From assembly GCF_007859315.1 (NCBI RefSeq), contig NZ_VOHA01000032.1:19816-83815 (forward strand): a stretch of DNA of 64,000 nucleotides, in the 5' to 3' direction. The notes under the pieces were generated by a model. It was not told the origin of the DNA and did no database searches. It was given only the letters and a program-made list of their open reading frames with translations. Of the stretch, positions 60,340-64,000 are shown in pieces (the first letter of the stretch is position 1; the number at the start of each line of letters is the position of its first letter). This DNA comes from Reyranella sp. CPCC 100927 (GTDB taxonomy: Bacteria > Pseudomonadota > Alphaproteobacteria > Reyranellales > Reyranellaceae). Position numbers and translations under genes: made by a program.

Positions 60340-61521
60340 CTACCGGTTCAGTTCGCGCATGGCCTTGTCGAGGCCGTCGAGCGTGAGCGGGTACATGCGG
60401 TCGCTCATCAGCTGCTTCAGCAGCTGGATCGAGGGCGTGTACTGCCAGTGGCGCTCGGGCACCGGGTTCAGCCACACCGCGCTCTCGTAGAGGTCGGTCA
60501 TGCGCTGCATCCAGACCTGGCCCGCTTCCTCGTTCCAATGCTCGACGCTGCCGCCGGGATAGGCGATCTCGTAGGGGCTCATCGAGCCGTCGCCAACGAA
60601 CACGATCTTGTAGTCGGCGGGATAAGTGTGCATCAGCTGCCAGGTCGGGATGAAATCGACGTGGCGGCGGCGGTTGTCCTTCCACACCTTTTCGTACAGG
60701 CAGTTGTGGAAGTAGAAGAACTCGAGATGCTTGAACTCGGTGCGCGCCGCCGAGAACAGCTCTTCGCAGATCTTGATGTGCGCATCCATCGAGCCGCCGA
60801 TGTCGAACATCACCAGCAGCTTGATCTTGTTGCGCCGCTCCGGGACCATCTTGATGTCGAGGTAGCCGGCGTTGTTCGCGGTACGACGGATCGTGTCGGG
60901 CAGGTCGAGCTCGACCTCGGCGCCCTCGCGCGTGAACTTGCGCAGCCGGCGCAGCGCGATCTTGATGTTGCGGGTGCCGAGCTCGACGGTGTCGTCGAGG
61001 TTCTTGTACTCGCGCTTGTCCCACACCTTCACGGCGCGGCCTTCGCGGTTCTTATCCTGGCCGATGCGCACGCCTTCGGGGTTGTAGCCGTAGGCGCCGA
61101 ACGGCGAGGTGCCGGCGGTGCCGATCCACTTGCTGCCGCCCTGGTGGCGCTTCTGCTGTTCCTCGAGCCGCTTCTTCAGCGTCTCCATCAGCTTTTCCCA
61201 GCCGCCCAGCGCCTCGATCTGCGCCTTCTCCTCGTCGGTCAGCAGCTTCTCGGCCAGCTTGCGCAGCCACTCCTCGGGGATCTCGGCCGTGGTGCCCTCG
61301 GCGGCGGCCGCCTCCAGGCCCTTGAAGACGTGGCCGAACACGCGGTCGAACTTGTCGATGTTGCGCTCGTCCTTCACCAGGATCGAGCGGCTCAGATAGT
61401 AGAAATCATCGACGCTGTAATCGGCGACGTGCTTGTCCATCGCCTCCATGAGCGCCAGGAACTCCTTGATGGAGACCGGCACCTTCTGTTGCTTCAGCTC
61501 CAGGAAAAAGTTCACGAACAT
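60340..61521 (-). CDS. VWA-domain protein, CoxE-like
   Basis: 393 residues. An N-terminal helical part (MFVNFFLELKQQKVPVSIKE) is followed by the VWA domain with MIDAS-like DIGGSMDAH and then MSPYEIAYPGGSVEHWNEEAG. It pairs with the MoxR ATPase directly upstream, as in CoxD/CoxE and RavA/ViaA-type AAA+/VWA systems that mature or remodel metal enzymes. ATG 61521 begins the conserved part; the longer frame runs into repeat DNA. The client enzyme is not in the window. Confidence 0.9.
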   Translation of the reverse strand: MFVNFFLELKQQKVPVSIKEFLALMEAMDKHVADYSVDDFYYLSRSILVKDERNIDKFDRVFGHVFKGLEAAAAEGTTAEIPEEWLRKLAEKLLTDEEKAQIEALGGWEKLMETLKKRLEEQQKRHQGGSKWIGTAGTSPFGAYGYNPEGVRIGQDKNREGRAVKVWDKREYKNLDDTVELGTRNIKIALRRLRKFTREGAEVELDLPDTIRRTANNAGYLDIKMVPERRNKIKLLVMFDIGGSMDAHIKICEELFSAARTEFKHLEFFYFHNCLYEKVWKDNRRRHVDFIPTWQLMHTYPADYKIVFVGDGSMSPYEIAYPGGSVEHWNEEAGQVWMQRMTDLYESAVWLNPVPERHWQYTPSIQLLKQLMSDRMYPLTLDGLDKAMRELNR

Positions 61522-61540
61522 GGGGCGGCTCCGATCCTGT

Positions 61541-61638
61541 CCCCCTCCCCCTTGTGGGGGAGGGTCGGGGAGGGGGCTCCAGACGAGGCGCCTCGCGTGC
61601 GGCCCCCCTACCCTACCCTCCCCCACAAGGGGAGGGGG
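61541..61638. repeat. C/G-rich inverted repeat between moxR and VWA genes
   Basis: Arms of about 36 bases (CCCCTCCCCCTTGTGGGGGA from 61541, and the complement to 61638) flank a 25-base centre. It lies in the short gap between the moxR-like stop at 61648 and the VWA start at 61521. It could reduce VWA expression relative to MoxR. Confidence 0.7.
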
Positions 61639-61647
61639 TATGAAAAC

Positions 61648-62493
<846 letters not shown>

Positions 62494-62766
62494 CTCACTG
62501 CCTCAGATCGCGTCATTCCAGGTCGTCTGTCAGGTTAAAAGCCGGTGTACATGCATGCAAGCGCAGGGCCGAAAGGGACGGCCGCACTGCGGAACGACCC
62601 GCGAAGACCAAACATGCGGGCAAAGAGGGCCTGGGCGACGGATCCGGCCCGGAAAACAGGCACGTCGTTCCCCGACATCCACAAGGCAAGGGCGATCCGT
62701 CCGATAGATGCAACATCTATAGTGGCATCATAAGGCCTGCTCGCAAATGCATAAGGGACAAAGAGA

Positions 62767-63612
62767 ATGACGAAAATCCAATACTCGGTCGGCAAATGGA
62801 CGTCGGACTCAAACCTGTTCACCAAGCGCCGGGACACCCCGGGGCCGCTGGCGATCCGGCACGGCCGCACCTTCGGCGGCACCAGCGCCTACGCCCTGCT
62901 CGGCCCTGACCTGACCATGCCCGGCCTCGCGACCAAGAACGCGCCGAGCGCGACGGGTCCCGGCTGGGACACGCCGTGGACCGGCATGGGCGGGCCGGGC
63001 CTCACGTTCACCGAGGATACCAACGAGACCTGGGTGCGGGCCCATCTGATCAACGGCGAATGGAGCGGCAGCGGCGCGAACTGGAACAACCTCGTGGCCA
63101 TGACGTCCTGCGGCAACGCCAACCACAAGTGGGTCGAGGCCCGCATGAAGACCTACCTGCAGAACTTCCGCGCCTTCGACCTCCACAGCAACGGCGGCCA
63201 CAACAACTACTGGTACGCCCTGCAGTACTGGGTGCAGGCATCGACCGATCCCTGGGCTGCGGTGCCGGCGGCGGGCGACCTCTATTCCTATGCCCCGAAC
63301 ATGATCAAGGTCACTTGGCGCATCGTCACCGTGGCGAAACCCGCGCCGGGCGCGTGGGCGACGTCATGGGGCGCGGTCGCCGCGATACCCGGGTGGATCG
63401 AGGCCCACGCCGTGGTGGCGCCGGCCACGATCGCCACCATCGGCCCCGACCTGCCCAACATCCCGCTCAACAACATTCCCCCCGTGCTGGTGAACAACGC
63501 CGCCAACGTGGCCGGCGTCGGCGGGGCGACCTATGGGCTGCCGGCGGGCGCGCCGGCCATCCCCGGCACAGGCTCGGTCTACGACGGCGCCGTGGAGATC
63601 ATGCAGGACTAG
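62767..63612 (+). CDS. Hypothetical protein with nuclease-like residue spacing
   Basis: 281 residues, no signal peptide, Gly/Pro/Ala-rich. The block RAHLINGEWSGSGANWNNL, then TSCGNANHKWVEARMK (about 91-128), resembles the H-L-x-N ... N-L-x-x-x-T ... N-x-x-H ... E pattern of DNA/RNA non-specific endonuclease toxins, with His93, Asn96, Asn107/108, His120 and Glu124. That is a pattern judgement, not a match to a named family. A Pro/Asn-rich tail (220-265) follows. ATG 62767 lies in an isolated position and the 3' end overlaps the convergent LuxR-type gene by 14 bases. No immunity gene is obvious. Confidence 0.6.
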   Translation: MTKIQYSVGKWTSDSNLFTKRRDTPGPLAIRHGRTFGGTSAYALLGPDLTMPGLATKNAPSATGPGWDTPWTGMGGPGLTFTEDTNETWVRAHLINGEWSGSGANWNNLVAMTSCGNANHKWVEARMKTYLQNFRAFDLHSNGGHNNYWYALQYWVQASTDPWAAVPAAGDLYSYAPNMIKVTWRIVTVAKPAPGAWATSWGAVAAIPGWIEAHAVVAPATIATIGPDLPNIPLNNIPPVLVNNAANVAGVGGATYGLPAGAPAIPGTGSVYDGAVEIMQD

Positions 63613-64000
63613 ACGTCTCCCGGTCCGCCGCACTGAACAGCTGCAGCGGCGCCAGCGCGCCGCAGAACTCGGCCTGCCGCCGGACCCCAGTCTTGTCGAA
63701 GATCTGGCGCGTGTGGGTCTTCACCGTGTTGATGCTGAGACCCAGCGCGGCGGCGACGGCGGGAATCGGCTCGCCGCGCGCGATGCGCAGGGCAACCCGG
63801 CTTTCCGCCGGCGAGAAACCATAGAGCTGCGCCAGCACGGTGGGCGCCATGTCGGCGGCGCGCCGCGGGCTCACGAAGACGACGGCACCGGCCTGCGGCA
63901 TCCCCTCCTCGCGCACCGCCTGCAGCGCCCGGCCGCGCAGCGGCGCCACCACCGCGATCGCCGGATCGCGCGGCCCGGCGCCCTCGAGCTGCAGCGCACC
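63599..64000 (-). CDS. LuxR-type helix-turn-helix regulator (partial, runs off the window)
   Basis: About 133 C-terminal residues, with the reading frame open to the window edge. The LuxR helix-turn-helix is clear: LYGFSPAESRVALRIARGEP, then VAAALGLSINTVKTHTRQIF and TGVRRQAEF. The preceding fragment (LQLEGAGPRDPAIAVVAPLRG) looks like the end of a PAS-like sensory part found in orphan LuxR regulators of Alphaproteobacteria. The sensory N-terminus and start lie outside. Convergent with the unknown gene at 62767. Confidence 0.88.
   Translation of the reverse strand, partial: GALQLEGAGPRDPAIAVVAPLRGRALQAVREEGMPQAGAVVFVSPRRAADMAPTVLAQLYGFSPAESRVALRIARGEPIPAVAAALGLSINTVKTHTRQIFDKTGVRRQAEFCGALAPLQLFSAADRETSSPA

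Noticed and set aside
62535..62882. A 115-codon minus-strand frame before the gene at 62767.
   Set aside because: Overlaps the start of the better-supported plus-strand gene and has no domain; it might only be spacer.

Overview
The window is high-GC DNA with densely packed, often overlapping genes on both strands. Several features point to an alphaproteobacterium: a RegB/RegA redox two-component pair, the CysG-DUF2849-sulfite reductase-DUF934 block, a rhizobial/caulobacterial-type XRE regulator, and many flavin-dependent (LLM-class), TauD, acyl-CoA dehydrogenase and Bug-type genes. My inference is a metabolically versatile soil or water member of the Rhodospirillales/Reyranella-like or Hyphomicrobiales groups. 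No rRNA, tRNA, CRISPR array, prophage or transposase was found. The window looks chromosomal.

Layout. 0-0.8 kb: end of regB and complete regA. 1-5.2 kb: a GT-C-like membrane protein, a LOG-family protein, a YpfJ-like zinc metallopeptidase and a nucleoside deaminase. 5.4-20.4 kb is a catabolic stretch: acyl-CoA dehydrogenase with an LLM oxidoreductase and a divergent LysR regulator, a FAH-family hydrolase, a second LLM oxidoreductase, deoC with a two-domain ALDH16-type aldehyde dehydrogenase, a ThDP enzyme divergent from an FAD monooxygenase and SDR pair, and a TauD dioxygenase coupled to a small nucleotidyltransferase. 20.6-32.2 kb is largely envelope and housekeeping: XRE regulator, lnt, a Pat-like acyl-CoA synthetase/GNAT fusion, an AmpG-like permease, adenosine kinase, a coupled nuclease-M48 protease-L,D-transpeptidase operon, and proline iminopeptidase. 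32.3-38.1 kb holds the least familiar genes: a small secreted protein, an alpha/beta hydrolase, a free-standing GlyRS-like catalytic core, a vgr-related zinc peptidase, and a three-gene operon led by a formylglycine-generating-enzyme-like protein. 38.2-42.7 kb is a polyamine-type ABC importer. 42.8-47.6 kb: a methyltransferase, an orphan RND pump and a VapBC-like module. 47.7-51.8 kb: siroheme and sulfite reduction. 51.8-54.6 kb: nitroreductase and TonB-ExbD-ExbB. 55-60 kb: DUF3016, GST, aspartate dehydrogenase, a TetR regulator divergent from an alpha/beta hydrolase, and a Bug-type binding protein. 60.3-62.5 kb: a MoxR ATPase and its VWA partner. 62.8-64 kb: an unfamiliar protein with nuclease-like spacing of residues, and a truncated LuxR-type regulator.

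How the genes work together. Translational coupling by ATGA, GTGA or TGATG overlaps defines many operons. Intergenic spaces are rich in paired inverted repeats of at least two families: copies carrying a GAGCGnAGCGA core, and C-rich/G-rich hairpins that often sit between convergent genes as probable terminators. Three near-perfect palindromes mark likely operators, for VapB, for TetR and for a Fur-like site ahead of exbB. No single large undescribed system is evident. The best leads are the GlyRS-like core, the FGE/small-membrane-protein operon with its shared divergent operator, the protein at 62.8 kb, and a hairpin that would mask the ribosome binding site of the importer permease.
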